Source: Paraburkholderia sejongensis
GTDB taxonomy: Bacteria > Pseudomonadota > Gammaproteobacteria > Burkholderiales > Burkholderiaceae
Assembly (NCBI RefSeq): GCF_020880815.1
Contig: NZ_JAJITD010000001.1
Location: forward strand, 1 to 64,000
Direction of reading: 5' to 3'
DNA length: 64,000 bases
Shown: positions 17,371-25,424 of the stretch, piece by piece
How positions within the stretch are numbered: position 1 is the stretch's first letter
Layout: every line of letters begins with the position of its first letter
Made by a program: the position numbers and the translations under genes
The notes under the pieces: model-generated
Databases searched by the model: none
Told to the model about the DNA's origin: nothing
Seen by the model: the letters and a program-made list of their open reading frames with translations, nothing else

Positions 17371-17853
17371 TCAGTGCAACGGTCCCGGTTCCTGTTTCGC
17401 CGCGACGTACTGGCGAATCAGCCGCACCGTGTCGATGTCGTTCTCGCGATACGCGGACTTGACGATCTCCTGCGTCTGCACGGCGTCCTGATCGGTCGAC
17501 ACCGGCAGCGTGGTCGCGTATTCAAAGCGCAGGAACAACTGCAACTCGTCGGGCTGCTCGATCGTCATCGTCAGCGAGCCGCCGACGTGATCGGCGGTCG
17601 GCAGGATGTCGTAGCGCACGCTCTGGCTCTGCTCGAGCGTCACGCGATCGCGCACGGTCGCCTGGCCGTAGTGCAGCTCGCGCTCCAGCACATTGCCTTC
17701 GCGCGCCAGGATCGTGCAGCTGTCGAGGCCCATCACGAACAGTTGCGGCTGCTCGGCGCGCAGCACGAGCCCTTCCCACAGCTGCTCGCGGGTCATCGAC
17801 TCGACGAAGGGATTCAACGGATCGTTGATCTGGATGAGGTGTTCGAAATTCAA
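17371..17853 (-). CDS. DUF1857/AtaL-like SRPBCC family protein
   Basis: A 160-residue soluble protein matching the AtaL-like (DUF1857) branch of the START/SRPBCC superfamily. It starts with FEHLIQINDPLNP, then TREQLWEGLVLRAEQPQLFV, followed by an amphipathic strand-rich middle. Such domains form a hydrophobic pocket for small ligands; no ligand or reaction is known for this branch. It lies next to the OsmC and pirin genes on the same strand but 82 bp from the former, so a shared transcript is possible but unproven. Confidence 0.85.
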   Translation of the reverse strand: MNFEHLIQINDPLNPFVESMTREQLWEGLVLRAEQPQLFVMGLDSCTILAREGNVLERELHYGQATVRDRVTLEQSQSVRYDILPTADHVGGSLTMTIEQPDELQLFLRFEYATTLPVSTDQDAVQTQEIVKSAYRENDIDTVRLIRQYVAAKQEPGPLH

Positions 17854-17935
17854 GACGGCTGCGTCCTATGAAAATATTGCAATACCCGTGGTCCGGCCGG
17901 CGCGGGCGTTCGCGCGTGCCGGTCCGCCGCCTGTT

Positions 17936-18334
17936 TCATGCGACGGCGAGGGCGGAGCGGATCGAAATGGTATGCGTGAGGATCTTGTGGACCGGGCACG
18001 CATTGGCGATTTGCAATAGCCGTTCCCGCTGCTCGTCGGAAAGCTCGCCTTCGAGGATGATCTGGCGGTCGATCGTCGAGCCCCCGTCGCCGGTCTCGAT
18101 CGACAGTTTGACGCGCACGCCGGCGAGCGGCCACGCTTTGCGCTGCGCGTACATCTTCAGCGTGATCGACGTGCACGCGCCGAGGCTCGACAGCAACAGC
18201 GAGACGGGTGTCGGGCCGCGGTCGCCGCCGCCTAGCGATTCGGGTTCGTCGGCGAGCCACGTGTGCTTGCCGTCATCGAACATCACCTGGAAATTCGTCG
18301 AACCGATGTGGGCGGTGACGGTGGACTCTGCCAT
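17936..18334 (-). CDS. OsmC/Ohr-family peroxiredoxin-like protein
   Basis: A 132-residue OsmC-family protein. The two redox cysteines are in [15 protein letters not shown] and NACPVHKIL. These enzymes reduce organic hydroperoxides with thiol or lipoyl electron donors in the cytoplasm. This one belongs to the shorter YhfA/OsmC-like group rather than classical Ohr. An AGGAG site precedes ATG 18334; the frame is open 27 codons further but without family-like sequence. It lies downstream of pirin in the same direction. Confidence 0.87.
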   Translation of the reverse strand: MAESTVTAHIGSTNFQVMFDDGKHTWLADEPESLGGGDRGPTPVSLLLSSLGACTSITLKMYAQRKAWPLAGVRVKLSIETGDGGSTIDRQIILEGELSDEQRERLLQIANACPVHKILTHTISIRSALAVA

Positions 18335-18515
18335 GCGCGCTCCTGAAAATGGACGGGAAACGGGGATGAGAAACGCCGCGCGCCGTGGCCCGTCGCGATG
18401 ACGGGCACGCTGCACGGCATGAGTCGTTATTGTGACCGAATTTATCGGCGTTCGCGCCTTGAAGGATGGGCTTCGGCCGGGTCGACAAACCGGCCGCTGC
18501 GCGGCGCGCTGTGCG

Positions 18516-19394
18516 TCAGTGCGTGATTTCGCCCATCCGCCCGGCCTGATAATCGATCACCGCCTGGCGGATCTCATCCTCGGTGTTCATCACGAACGGG
18601 CCGTAGCGGACCACCGGTTCCTTGAGCGGCACGCCGCCGAGCAGCAGCACCTCCAGCGGCTCGTCGCCGGCGGCAAGCGTCACCGAGTCGCCGTCATCGC
18701 CGAACACGATCATCTGGCGCGCGTCGATCGCGCGACCCGCGTCGCCGTCTCCATACCGCCCGCGCCCCGACAGCCCATACGCGAACACCCGATAGTCGGC
18801 GGGCACCGGTTGGCGGATAGACGCGCCCGGTTGCAGCGAGAAGTGCTGGTACAGGATCGGCGTGCGCGTTTCGATCGCGGCCTTCACGCCGAGCGCCTCA
18901 CCGGCGATCACCTTCACGCGCACCTTGCCGTCCGCGGAGGTGGCCACCGGAATGCTCGCCGACGGTATCTCCTGATAACGCGGCGCGATCATCTTGTCGC
19001 GACGCGGCAGGTTGACCCACAACTGCAATCCGTGCACACGGCCGCCGGTGCGGGTGAATTCCGGGTCGGGCATTTCGCTGTGCACGACGCCCGCGCCGGC
19101 GGTCATCCATTGCACGTCGCCGGCGCGCAGGGTGCCCGAGTGGCCGGCCGAATCCTTGTGGCCGAACTGACCCTCCAGCACGTAGGTGACGGTCTCGAAG
19201 CCGCGATGCGGATGATCGGGCGCGCCGATCGCTTCGCCCGGCGCGTAATCGACCGGTCCCATTTCGTCGAGTAGCAGGAACGGGTCGAAGTCCATCAACA
19301 GCCGCGTCGGAAACGGGCGGTGGACCACAAAGCCACCGCCTTCGACCGTGTGAACCGACGGAAAGGTGCGTTCGATCGTGCGTGACGTGCTCAT
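18516..19394 (-). CDS. Pirin family protein
   Basis: A 292-residue bicupin of the pirin family. The N-terminal cupin metal ligands are His61, His63, His105 and Glu107 in DHPHRGFET and GVVHSEM. Bacterial pirins include quercetin 2,3-dioxygenases (YhhW type) and stress-linked regulators of central metabolism; the activity here is not determined. ATG 19394 follows GAGGTG; a GTG three codons upstream is an alternative. It is divergent from a LysR gene at 19517, its likely regulator. Confidence 0.9.
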   Translation of the reverse strand: MSTSRTIERTFPSVHTVEGGGFVVHRPFPTRLLMDFDPFLLLDEMGPVDYAPGEAIGAPDHPHRGFETVTYVLEGQFGHKDSAGHSGTLRAGDVQWMTAGAGVVHSEMPDPEFTRTGGRVHGLQLWVNLPRRDKMIAPRYQEIPSASIPVATSADGKVRVKVIAGEALGVKAAIETRTPILYQHFSLQPGASIRQPVPADYRVFAYGLSGRGRYGDGDAGRAIDARQMIVFGDDGDSVTLAAGDEPLEVLLLGGVPLKEPVVRYGPFVMNTEDEIRQAVIDYQAGRMGEITH

Positions 19395-19516
19395 CAATAT
19401 CACCTCAAAAAATGGGGAATAGCGTCATTTTTGAAACATGGGGCTATTATAGGGACCGTTTTTCGAGGTGCCAGCCGCCCGATGGCAATGGATTGTTCTG
19501 TTAATGGAACGATGAG

Positions 19517-20527
19517 ATGAAGATCGATTCACATAATCTGAATGACCTGATGTACTTTTCGCAGGTCGTCGAACATGGCGGGTTTTCCGCCGCAGAGCGG
19601 GTGCTCGGCATCTCGAAGTCGCGTCTGTCGCGCCGGCTCACGGAGCTGGAGGCGTCGCTCGGCGTGCGGCTGTTGCAGCGTTCGACCCGCAAGCTCGCGC
19701 TGACCGAAGCGGGGCAACTGTTTTATCAGCACTGTCAGGCGATGCTGAGCGAGGCGCAGGCGGCGGTCAACGTGGTACAGCAGCTACGCTCGTCGCCGCG
19801 CGGCACGGTGCGGGTCAGCGTGCCGGTGACGATCTCGCAGACGATCCTGTCGACCATCCTCCCTGAGTTCATGCACCGCTATCCCGAGGTGCGCGTGGTG
19901 ATGCGGGTCACGAACCGGGTGGTCGATCTGTTCGAGGATTCGATCGACGTCGCGTTGCGCGTGCGTTCCGATCCGCCGGAAAACGCCAACATCGTCGTGC
20001 GGCCGTTGTGGCGCACCGAGCAGATGCTGGTCGGCGCGCCGAGCCTGCTGCAGCAGAACGCGCCGCCGCTCACGCCCGCCGATCTGAGTCGTTTCGAAAC
20101 GCTCGACGTCCCGACCGGCGACGGCCGTCACGTCTACAACCTGATCTCGCCCGACGGCACGCGCCACGCGCACGAACACGAACCGCGCCTCGTCACCGCC
20201 GACCTGATGACGATCCGCGAAGCGGTGCTGGCCGGCGTCGGCATCGCCGCGCTGCCGGAGATGATGTATGGCGCCGCGTTGCGGGCGGGGCAGTTGTCGC
20301 CGGTGATGCCGGGCTGGAGTTTTCCGACTCCGCAGTTGTACGCGGTGTTCGTGTCGCGCCAGGGGATGGTGCCGGCGGTGCGCGCGTTCGTCGACTATCT
20401 GGTCGAGATGCTCGATCCGGATCAAGGTACGCACATCCTGGGCGAGTGTCCGGTGCGCGATGAAAAGGCGCAAGCGCGAGAGGCATCGGTCAGCAAGGCG
20501 GCTGCGACGTCCGCGGTAACTTCATAA
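19517..20527 (+). CDS. LysR-family regulator divergent from pirin
   Basis: A 336-residue LysR-type regulator. The helix-turn-helix is at about residues 18-50 (FSQVVEHGGFSAAERVLGIS, KSRLSRRLTELEASLG). The effector domain spans about 92-300, and the C-terminal ~25 residues are a low-complexity tail. The divergent arrangement with pirin, 122 bp apart, is the usual LysR target layout and suggests it controls pirin and perhaps OsmC. A T-N11-A operator may lie in the intergenic region, but I cannot pick it with certainty. Confidence 0.9.
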   Translation: MKIDSHNLNDLMYFSQVVEHGGFSAAERVLGISKSRLSRRLTELEASLGVRLLQRSTRKLALTEAGQLFYQHCQAMLSEAQAAVNVVQQLRSSPRGTVRVSVPVTISQTILSTILPEFMHRYPEVRVVMRVTNRVVDLFEDSIDVALRVRSDPPENANIVVRPLWRTEQMLVGAPSLLQQNAPPLTPADLSRFETLDVPTGDGRHVYNLISPDGTRHAHEHEPRLVTADLMTIREAVLAGVGIAALPEMMYGAALRAGQLSPVMPGWSFPTPQLYAVFVSRQGMVPAVRAFVDYLVEMLDPDQGTHILGECPVRDEKAQAREASVSKAAATSAVTS

Positions 20528-20734
20528 GTAGCCCGCTCAGGTGGCCCGCTCGGCTAGCCCGCTGCGCCGGTCATCCGCCCAGGCCGCCGGCGCGTATCCG
20601 CATCGCGGGCGCGCGCGGCGCAAATCGTTTTTAGCATTTAAGCGCGGCCTGTCATGATTACTTTCAATGGCCGTTTGCTTGAATGCGTGCGCGCACAGGC
20701 ATATATTGAAATCCCTTTCGCTAAGGAGCCTCCT

Positions 20735-20854
20735 ATGCGAAAACTCATGGCCGCTATCATAGCGAGCCTGATAGGGCTGACCGCGCTGTCCGTGTCGACC
20801 ACGGCCGTCGCATGCGGTGGTACGAGCTATCAGTCTTCGGCCGATGGCAAATGA
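20735..20854 (+). CDS. Small secreted peptide, 39 residues
   Basis: A short reading frame with AAGGAG 9 nt before the ATG and a strong terminator 30 bp after the stop. The peptide has a clear signal sequence (MRKLMAAIIASLIGLTALSV) and a tiny remainder, roughly CGGTSYQSSADGK. The sequence TAVAC/GG could be a weak lipobox, making it a mini-lipoprotein, or a normal signal-peptidase site. No family is recognised. Expression signals on both sides argue that it is real. Confidence 0.6.
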   Translation: MRKLMAAIIASLIGLTALSVSTTAVACGGTSYQSSADGK

Positions 20855-20886
20855 CCCCGCCGCCCGAAGGCGCCGAGTGCGCGCAA

Positions 20887-20927
20887 AAAAAGGCCTTCAT
20901 CGGACGATGAAGGCCTTTTACTTTTTG
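20887..20927. terminator. Intrinsic terminator after the small secreted peptide
   Basis: Perfect arms AAAAGGCCTTCATCG and CGATGAAGGCCTTTT, followed by TACTTTTT, lie between convergent genes. The A run on the left lets it serve the exbD side too. Confidence 0.9.
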
Positions 20928-20971
20928 GGCCCTGTTCGAGGGGCCCGGCGTGGCTTTGCAGCAGGCGCCGG

Positions 20972-21391
20972 TTACTTCGCCTTCGGCTGCGTGACGAAGC
21001 CGATCTTGGTCAGACCGCCGGACTGCGCGGCCGACATCACCTGCGCGACCTTCTCGTACGGCACCTTGCGGTCCGCGTCGAGATGCAGTTCCGGCTGCGG
21101 GCTCGCCTGCGCGGCCTGCGCGATCTTCGCCGCGAGCGCCGCGTCGTCGACCTTGTCTTTGTCCCACAGGACATTGCCGTCCGCGTCGATCGAAACCGTG
21201 ACCTGCGCGGGCTTGGTGTCTTCTTTCTGACTGCTTGCATGCGGCAGATCGATCTTGACCGCGTGACGGATCACCGGAATCGTCACCATGAACACGATCA
21301 GCAGAACCAGCATCACGTCGACGAGCGGCGTCATGTTGATCTCGTTCATCAGGCCGTCGTCATCGTCTCCGGCAAAAGGGCTCATTGCCAT
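20972..21391 (-). CDS. exbD: ExbD biopolymer transport protein
   Basis: A 139-residue inner-membrane protein with one N-terminal transmembrane helix (residues ~20-40, INMTPLVDVMLVLLIVFMV) that carries the proton-path Asp in PLVDV, followed by a periplasmic domain. With ExbB it forms the motor that energises TonB. It is the last gene of tonB-exbB-exbD. The gene starts 16 bp after the exbB stop, so the two are co-expressed. Confidence 0.94.
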   Translation of the reverse strand: MAMSPFAGDDDDGLMNEINMTPLVDVMLVLLIVFMVTIPVIRHAVKIDLPHASSQKEDTKPAQVTVSIDADGNVLWDKDKVDDAALAAKIAQAAQASPQPELHLDADRKVPYEKVAQVMSAAQSGGLTKIGFVTQPKAK

Positions 21392-21407
21392 CGGAATGCC
21401 TCGTCGA

Positions 21408-22136
21408 TCAGTTGGCGCGGGTCGCGAGACGCAGACCGTCGCGCTTGGTGGACGACAGACGCGCGCCCGTCACGAAGAACGCATGCAGACCGTGCGCGAA
21501 GCGGCTCAGCTTCGCGACGATCGCCTTGTTGGCGCGGGTCAGCGCGTTGTAACCGAGCACCGCGGGAATCGCGACGAACAGACCGAACGCGGTCATGATC
21601 AGCGCCTCGCCGACCGGGCCAGCGACCTGATCGATTGACGACTGGCCGCTCGCGCCGATTGCGAGCAGCGCGTGATAGATGCCCCACACGGTGCCGAACA
21701 GACCGACGAACGGCGCGGTGCTGCCGATCGACGCGAGAATCGCGAGGCCGCTCTGCATGCGCGCGACGCTCTCGTCCATCGTGTCCTTCAGGCAGCGCGT
21801 GACCCAGTCCGACACATCCATCCGGTCGTGCAGATGCGGCTGCGTCTGATGATGATGGTCGGCCGCTTCCTGACCCGACAGCGCGAGCGCGAGGAACGGG
21901 TTGTCCTGCGGGGTCGATGCGCCGCCGCCGAGCTTCTTCACGCCGTCGGCGAGATCGTCCGAATGCCAGAACGCCTGCTCGGCGTTCTTCGTCAGACGCT
22001 TCAGACGCATCACGTTCCAGCCTTTGACGACGATTACGCTCCACGACATCACCGACATCACCAGCAGCGCGAGCGCGATACCGCGCGTCACGAAATCCCC
22101 TTGCGCCCACACGTGCGCCAATCCGTAGTTTTGCAT
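21408..22136 (-). CDS. exbB: ExbB/MotA-TolQ-type proton channel protein
   Basis: A 242-residue MotA/TolQ/ExbB family membrane protein with three helices. It starts MQNYGLAHVWAQGDFVTRGI. The conserved ASIGSTAPFVGLFGTVWGIY segment near residues 120-140 and the last helix GEALIMTAFGLFVAIPAVLGYN form the channel. It powers TonB-dependent receptors by proton flow. The frame is open upstream into tonB, but ATG 22136 has the family N-terminus. Confidence 0.94.
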   Translation of the reverse strand: MQNYGLAHVWAQGDFVTRGIALALLVMSVMSWSVIVVKGWNVMRLKRLTKNAEQAFWHSDDLADGVKKLGGGASTPQDNPFLALALSGQEAADHHHQTQPHLHDRMDVSDWVTRCLKDTMDESVARMQSGLAILASIGSTAPFVGLFGTVWGIYHALLAIGASGQSSIDQVAGPVGEALIMTAFGLFVAIPAVLGYNALTRANKAIVAKLSRFAHGLHAFFVTGARLSSTKRDGLRLATRAN

Positions 22137-22162
22137 TGCAATTCCTTGTTTTGAAAGCTGCT

Positions 22163-22900
22163 TCAATCGGTCAGATTGAAGTTGAAAGGCTGGGTATACG
22201 CGGCCCTGACCGGCTGGCCGTTCTCGAGATAAGGCTTGCAGGCGCTCGCGTGCACCGCGGCGAGCGCGGCGTCGTCGAGGCGGCTGAAGCCGCTGCTCTT
22301 CTTCAGCGCGATCTCTTCGAGCTTGCCGCTCAGGCCGATCACGAAGCGCACGTACGCGGTGCCGGTCTCGCCGCGACGGCGCGACAGCGCCGGGTAGTCC
22401 GGTTGAGCGATATTGCATTCGACGTGCGAAACGTTCTTCGGCGCGCTGATTTCCATCGTCTGCCGGCCGATCGCGGGAGCCGCGGCGGCGGGCGGCGCGG
22501 CCGGAGCGGCGGGCGCGGGCGGCGTGGGATCGGCGGCCTCGACCGGCGTCGGCGACGGCGCGGCCGCTTGCGGCAACGGAGTCGGCGCCGGTTTGGGCGT
22601 TGGCTTCGGCTTGGGCTGGATCTTCGGCTTCGTTTGCACCGGCGGCGTCGGCTGGGGCGGCGGCGGGGCGATCGATTGCAGCGCGATCGGCGCGGCGAGC
22701 GGCGCCGGCGGCAGCAGCTCGGCCGTCATCACGTGCGACTCGATCGCCGGCTGAGCCGGCTCCTGACGCAGTGTCATCACGACCGCGAGCAGCGCGACGT
22801 GAATCGCCGCGACCGCCGCAATGGCGGTCAACGTGCGCGAATTCGGTCGGGTGGACGAAGCCAGCGGAGCGCCGGCGGTTACGGGTTGTGGTGCCTGCAT
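22163..22900 (-). CDS. tonB: TonB energy-transducing protein
   Basis: A 245-residue TonB. One membrane helix lies at about 25-45 (LTAIAAVAAIHVALLAVVM), with the conserved His of the anchor. A long Pro/Ala/Lys-rich spacer spans about 75-150 (repeated PKP), and the C-terminal TonB domain at 165-245 includes the typical YPALSRRRGETG. It links the ExbB-ExbD motor to outer-membrane siderophore and heme receptors. It leads the tonB-exbB-exbD operon and lies within the iron-regulated block. Confidence 0.93.
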   Translation of the reverse strand: MQAPQPVTAGAPLASSTRPNSRTLTAIAAVAAIHVALLAVVMTLRQEPAQPAIESHVMTAELLPPAPLAAPIALQSIAPPPPQPTPPVQTKPKIQPKPKPTPKPAPTPLPQAAAPSPTPVEAADPTPPAPAAPAAPPAAAAPAIGRQTMEISAPKNVSHVECNIAQPDYPALSRRRGETGTAYVRFVIGLSGKLEEIALKKSSGFSRLDDAALAAVHASACKPYLENGQPVRAAYTQPFNFNLTD

Positions 22901-22949
22901 GGTCAGTGTGGCAGCACGGCGCCGGGGCGGCGTGTCGGACGGGACAGCG

Positions 22950-23012
22950 TCATGTTCGGAAGATCAGCAGCGAAATGAACAGGGTAGCAACGAAACCAAT
23001 CAGCAATTCCAT
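22950..23012 (-). CDS. Possible 20-residue membrane peptide upstream of tonB
   Basis: A very short frame, MELLIGFVATLFISLLIFRT, that is almost entirely one hydrophobic helix with a basic C-terminus. AAAGGAG lies 7 nt before the ATG. It sits 49 bp upstream of tonB in the same direction, so it could be the first gene of the tonB operon or a leader peptide affecting it. No family is known to me. It may be chance, but the ribosome site and composition are good. Confidence 0.45.
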   Translation of the reverse strand: MELLIGFVATLFISLLIFRT

Positions 23013-23217
23013 CGCGAACTCCTTTCTCAGGGTGAGCGGGATAGCTGGCTGGTACGGATACTGGCTTGCTGACGGCAGTGGATGAAGCAGTGGCGCCGAA
23101 GATGTGCAGCACGTCGGCGGCACATTCGAAAGCGCATTAAAAGCTACGTTAAATGTGTATCCGGCGTAAGGGGCGCGTGGACGCAGCGGGCAAAGCCCGT
23201 GCGCCCGTCGAGCCGAC

Positions 23218-23475
23218 TCAGGCTGCCTTGCGCTCGTAGAACGACACCTGCGCGACCTGGGCAACCGACTGCACATGCTGGTGGTCGATCCCGACACCGC
23301 AACGGCTCGCGCACACGCCGCTTTGCAACATGACGTCGCGGACGGATTCCTCGCACTTGCCGCAGCAGGAGGCGACGCCGAGCTCGAACTGCAGCTCGTC
23401 GAATGAATCGATGCCGTCCGCAATCGAGGAGCGGATTGTGCGGTCGGACACGGATTTGCAGACACAGACAATCAT
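23218..23475 (-). CDS. bfd: Bacterioferritin-associated ferredoxin Bfd
   Basis: An 85-residue [2Fe-2S] protein with cysteines at 4, 6, 38 and 41 (VCVCKSVS, CCGKC), the exact ligand positions of E. coli Bfd. It passes electrons to bacterioferritin heme so that stored Fe(III) is released. The C-terminal ~25 residues, with two further Cys at 55 and 59, extend beyond the usual ~64-residue length. A Fur box lies just upstream (23499), and bfr is about 1.5 kb away, consistent with function. Confidence 0.92.
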   Translation of the reverse strand: MIVCVCKSVSDRTIRSSIADGIDSFDELQFELGVASCCGKCEESVRDVMLQSGVCASRCGVGIDHQHVQSVAQVAQVSFYERKAA

Positions 23476-23498
23476 GGCAGGGCGTGATAGCTAACGTT

Positions 23499-23517
23499 AA
23501 TGCGAATTATTATCATT
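23499..23517 (-). promoter_or_regulatory. Fur box upstream of bfd
   Basis: AATGCGAATTATTATCATT (plus strand) is a close match to the Fur consensus GATAATGATAATCATTATC and the best in this window. It is centred about 33 bp before the bfd start codon, so bfd should be repressed when iron is abundant. Confidence 0.82.
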
Positions 23518-23684
23518 TTGTTTGGACCGTTTGGCAAGCGCGCTGGACGATTTTTTGTAACAAAACCAGACTCTTAGAATGGGTTTCGTCGGAGGGAAGG
23601 AAAGTCGGCGGCGTGCTGGGCGGGGCAGGAAATCGCCGTGGAGGCGAGGCCGCGCCGGCCTGCGGGTGCCGCAGGCTGCGCCGG

Positions 23685-24569
23685 TCAGGCCGCGCGCGAG
23701 TCCGCGGCGGCCGTGCGGCGCGACGGGATCAGCACCTGTTCGACCGCCGCATCGATCTGCAGCAGCGTCGCGGCGAGTTGTTGCTGGTGGCGGCCGTCGT
23801 CGGTGGAGTAAAAGCGCGGCAGCGGGGCGGCGGCCGGTGCGGCGGCGCGCAGGCCGTGCTGCTCCAGCACGCGTTCGAGCTGGCGCGCGATCGCCACGCT
23901 GGTGTCGATCAGCGCGAGCCGCTGGCCGACGATGTCGCGAATCGCCGCGTCGAGGAACGGGTAATGGGTGCAGCCGAGCACCAGCGTGTCGGCACCGGCG
24001 TCCAGCATCGGTTCGAGATAGCCGTGCAGCAGCGTGCGCAATTCGGCCGAGCCGACGTCGCAACGCTCGACCGCCTGCACGAGGCCGTGGCCGGGCTGGC
24101 ACAGGAAGCGGCAGTCGGCGGCATAGCGTTCGAGCAGCCCCTGAAAACGGGCGCTGCGCAGCGTGGCCTGAGTCGCGAGCACGCCGGCAACCCGGCTTTT
24201 CGATTGCAACGCGGCCGGTTTGACGCCCGGTTCGACGCCGACGAGTGGAATAGGGAGTTTTTCGCGCACGTACGCGATCGACTGCGCAGTCGCGGTGTTG
24301 CACGCGACCACCAGCGCCTTCGCGCCTCTGGCGGCCAGCCATTCGCCGATCGCGAGCGTGCGGTCGGTGATGAAGTCGTCGTCGCGTTCGCCGTATGGCG
24401 CGTACAGCGAGTCGGCGACGTACAGCAGCGCCTCTTCCGGCAATTGCGCGCGCACCGCGCGCAGTACCGACAGACCGCCGAGCCCCGAATCGAAAATACC
24501 GATCGGCGCCTGCGACGCGGCGTCAGCGGCAAGACCGAAGGCAGTCGGGGAGGGCGATTGGGCAGGCAT
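23685..24569 (-). CDS. murI: Glutamate racemase
   Basis: A 294-residue racemase making D-glutamate for peptidoglycan. The two catalytic cysteines are Cys90 (VVACNTATA) and Cys200 (VLGCTHYPF), and FDSGLGGLSV with Asp28 is the N-terminal hallmark. ATG 24569 leaves a ~20-residue Ser/Ala/Pro-rich lead before the core; an earlier in-frame ATG at 24605 is possible. It sits between bfd and bfr without an evident functional link; this order is common in Burkholderiales. Confidence 0.94.
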   Translation of the reverse strand: MPAQSPSPTAFGLAADAASQAPIGIFDSGLGGLSVLRAVRAQLPEEALLYVADSLYAPYGERDDDFITDRTLAIGEWLAARGAKALVVACNTATAQSIAYVREKLPIPLVGVEPGVKPAALQSKSRVAGVLATQATLRSARFQGLLERYAADCRFLCQPGHGLVQAVERCDVGSAELRTLLHGYLEPMLDAGADTLVLGCTHYPFLDAAIRDIVGQRLALIDTSVAIARQLERVLEQHGLRAAAPAAAPLPRFYSTDDGRHQQQLAATLLQIDAAVEQVLIPSRRTAAADSRAA

Positions 24570-24750
24570 AGGCGAAGAAAACGTCCGCGGCGCGGCGAAC
24601 CGCAACGAGCGGGGAAATCCGGAAGGTGCGCAAGTATATCGCCGGCACGGCGCCCTTTAGCGCGAATCCTCAGCGCCGTGGCGGTGACGCTACGCTTGCG
24701 GCTCAACGCATTGCCGAGCCGCCCGCGCGTGAACGTGCAGCGTGATCCGC

Positions 24751-25230
24751 TCAGGATTCGACCGAACCCATCGCGCTTTGCTGATAGTTCTGGATACCGA
24801 TTTTGTCGATCAGATCGATCTGCGTTTCCAGCCAGTCGATATGTTCTTCGGTGTCGTCGAGAATTGTCGTAAAGATTTCACGCGAAATGTAATCGCGAAC
24901 CGATTCGCAATACGCAATCGCTTCCTTGCAGGTGCTTTGCGAAATCTGTTCGAGCTTCAGATCGCATTCGAGAATCTCTTTGGTTTCCTCACCGATCAGC
25001 AGCTTGTGCAGATCCTGCAGATTCGGCAAACCGTCGAGCATGAAAACGCGTTCGATCAACATGTCGGCGTGTTTCATTTCGCCGATCGACTCGTCGTATT
25101 CGTGCTTGCCCAGCTTTTCGAGGCCCCAGTGACGGTACATCCGCGCGTGCAGGAAGTACTGGTTGATAGCGGTCAGCTCGTTTTTCAGCTGCGCGTTCAG
25201 ATATTCGATGACCTTCTTGTCGCCTTGCAT
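24751..25230 (-). CDS. bfr: Bacterioferritin
   Basis: A 159-residue heme-containing ferritin subunit that assembles into a 24-mer for iron storage. By E. coli numbering the diiron ligands Glu18, Glu51, His54, Glu94 and His130 and the heme ligand Met52 are present. Position 127 is Thr (DDTEEH) instead of Glu. The change is read directly; its effect is unknown, and Glu128 or Glu129 might compensate. AAAGGAAAT precedes the start. It works with Bfd encoded nearby. Confidence 0.94.
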   Translation of the reverse strand: MQGDKKVIEYLNAQLKNELTAINQYFLHARMYRHWGLEKLGKHEYDESIGEMKHADMLIERVFMLDGLPNLQDLHKLLIGEETKEILECDLKLEQISQSTCKEAIAYCESVRDYISREIFTTILDDTEEHIDWLETQIDLIDKIGIQNYQQSAMGSVES

Positions 25231-25350
25231 GTTTATTTCCTTTAGGGGACCCTGGAATTTCCAACAACAATAAACGCCCTACCTGAAAAAGCCAAGGAAG
25301 CCGGCACAACTTTTGGCATATTCGCCAATACCGTGTGACGCTTCGCATGG

Positions 25351-25386
25351 GCAATAAAAAGCCGGGACCGCGGCCCCGGCTTCTTC
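25351..25386 (-). terminator. Intrinsic terminator of fumarase gene
   Basis: Read leftward, GCCGGGG-CCGCGG-TCCCGGC (one mismatch) is followed by TTTTTATTG. It lies 40 bp beyond the fumarase stop codon on the minus strand. Confidence 0.8.
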
Positions 25387-25424
25387 ACGCACACTGGCAG
25401 GCGTGCTCAGGCTTTCGCGGTCGA

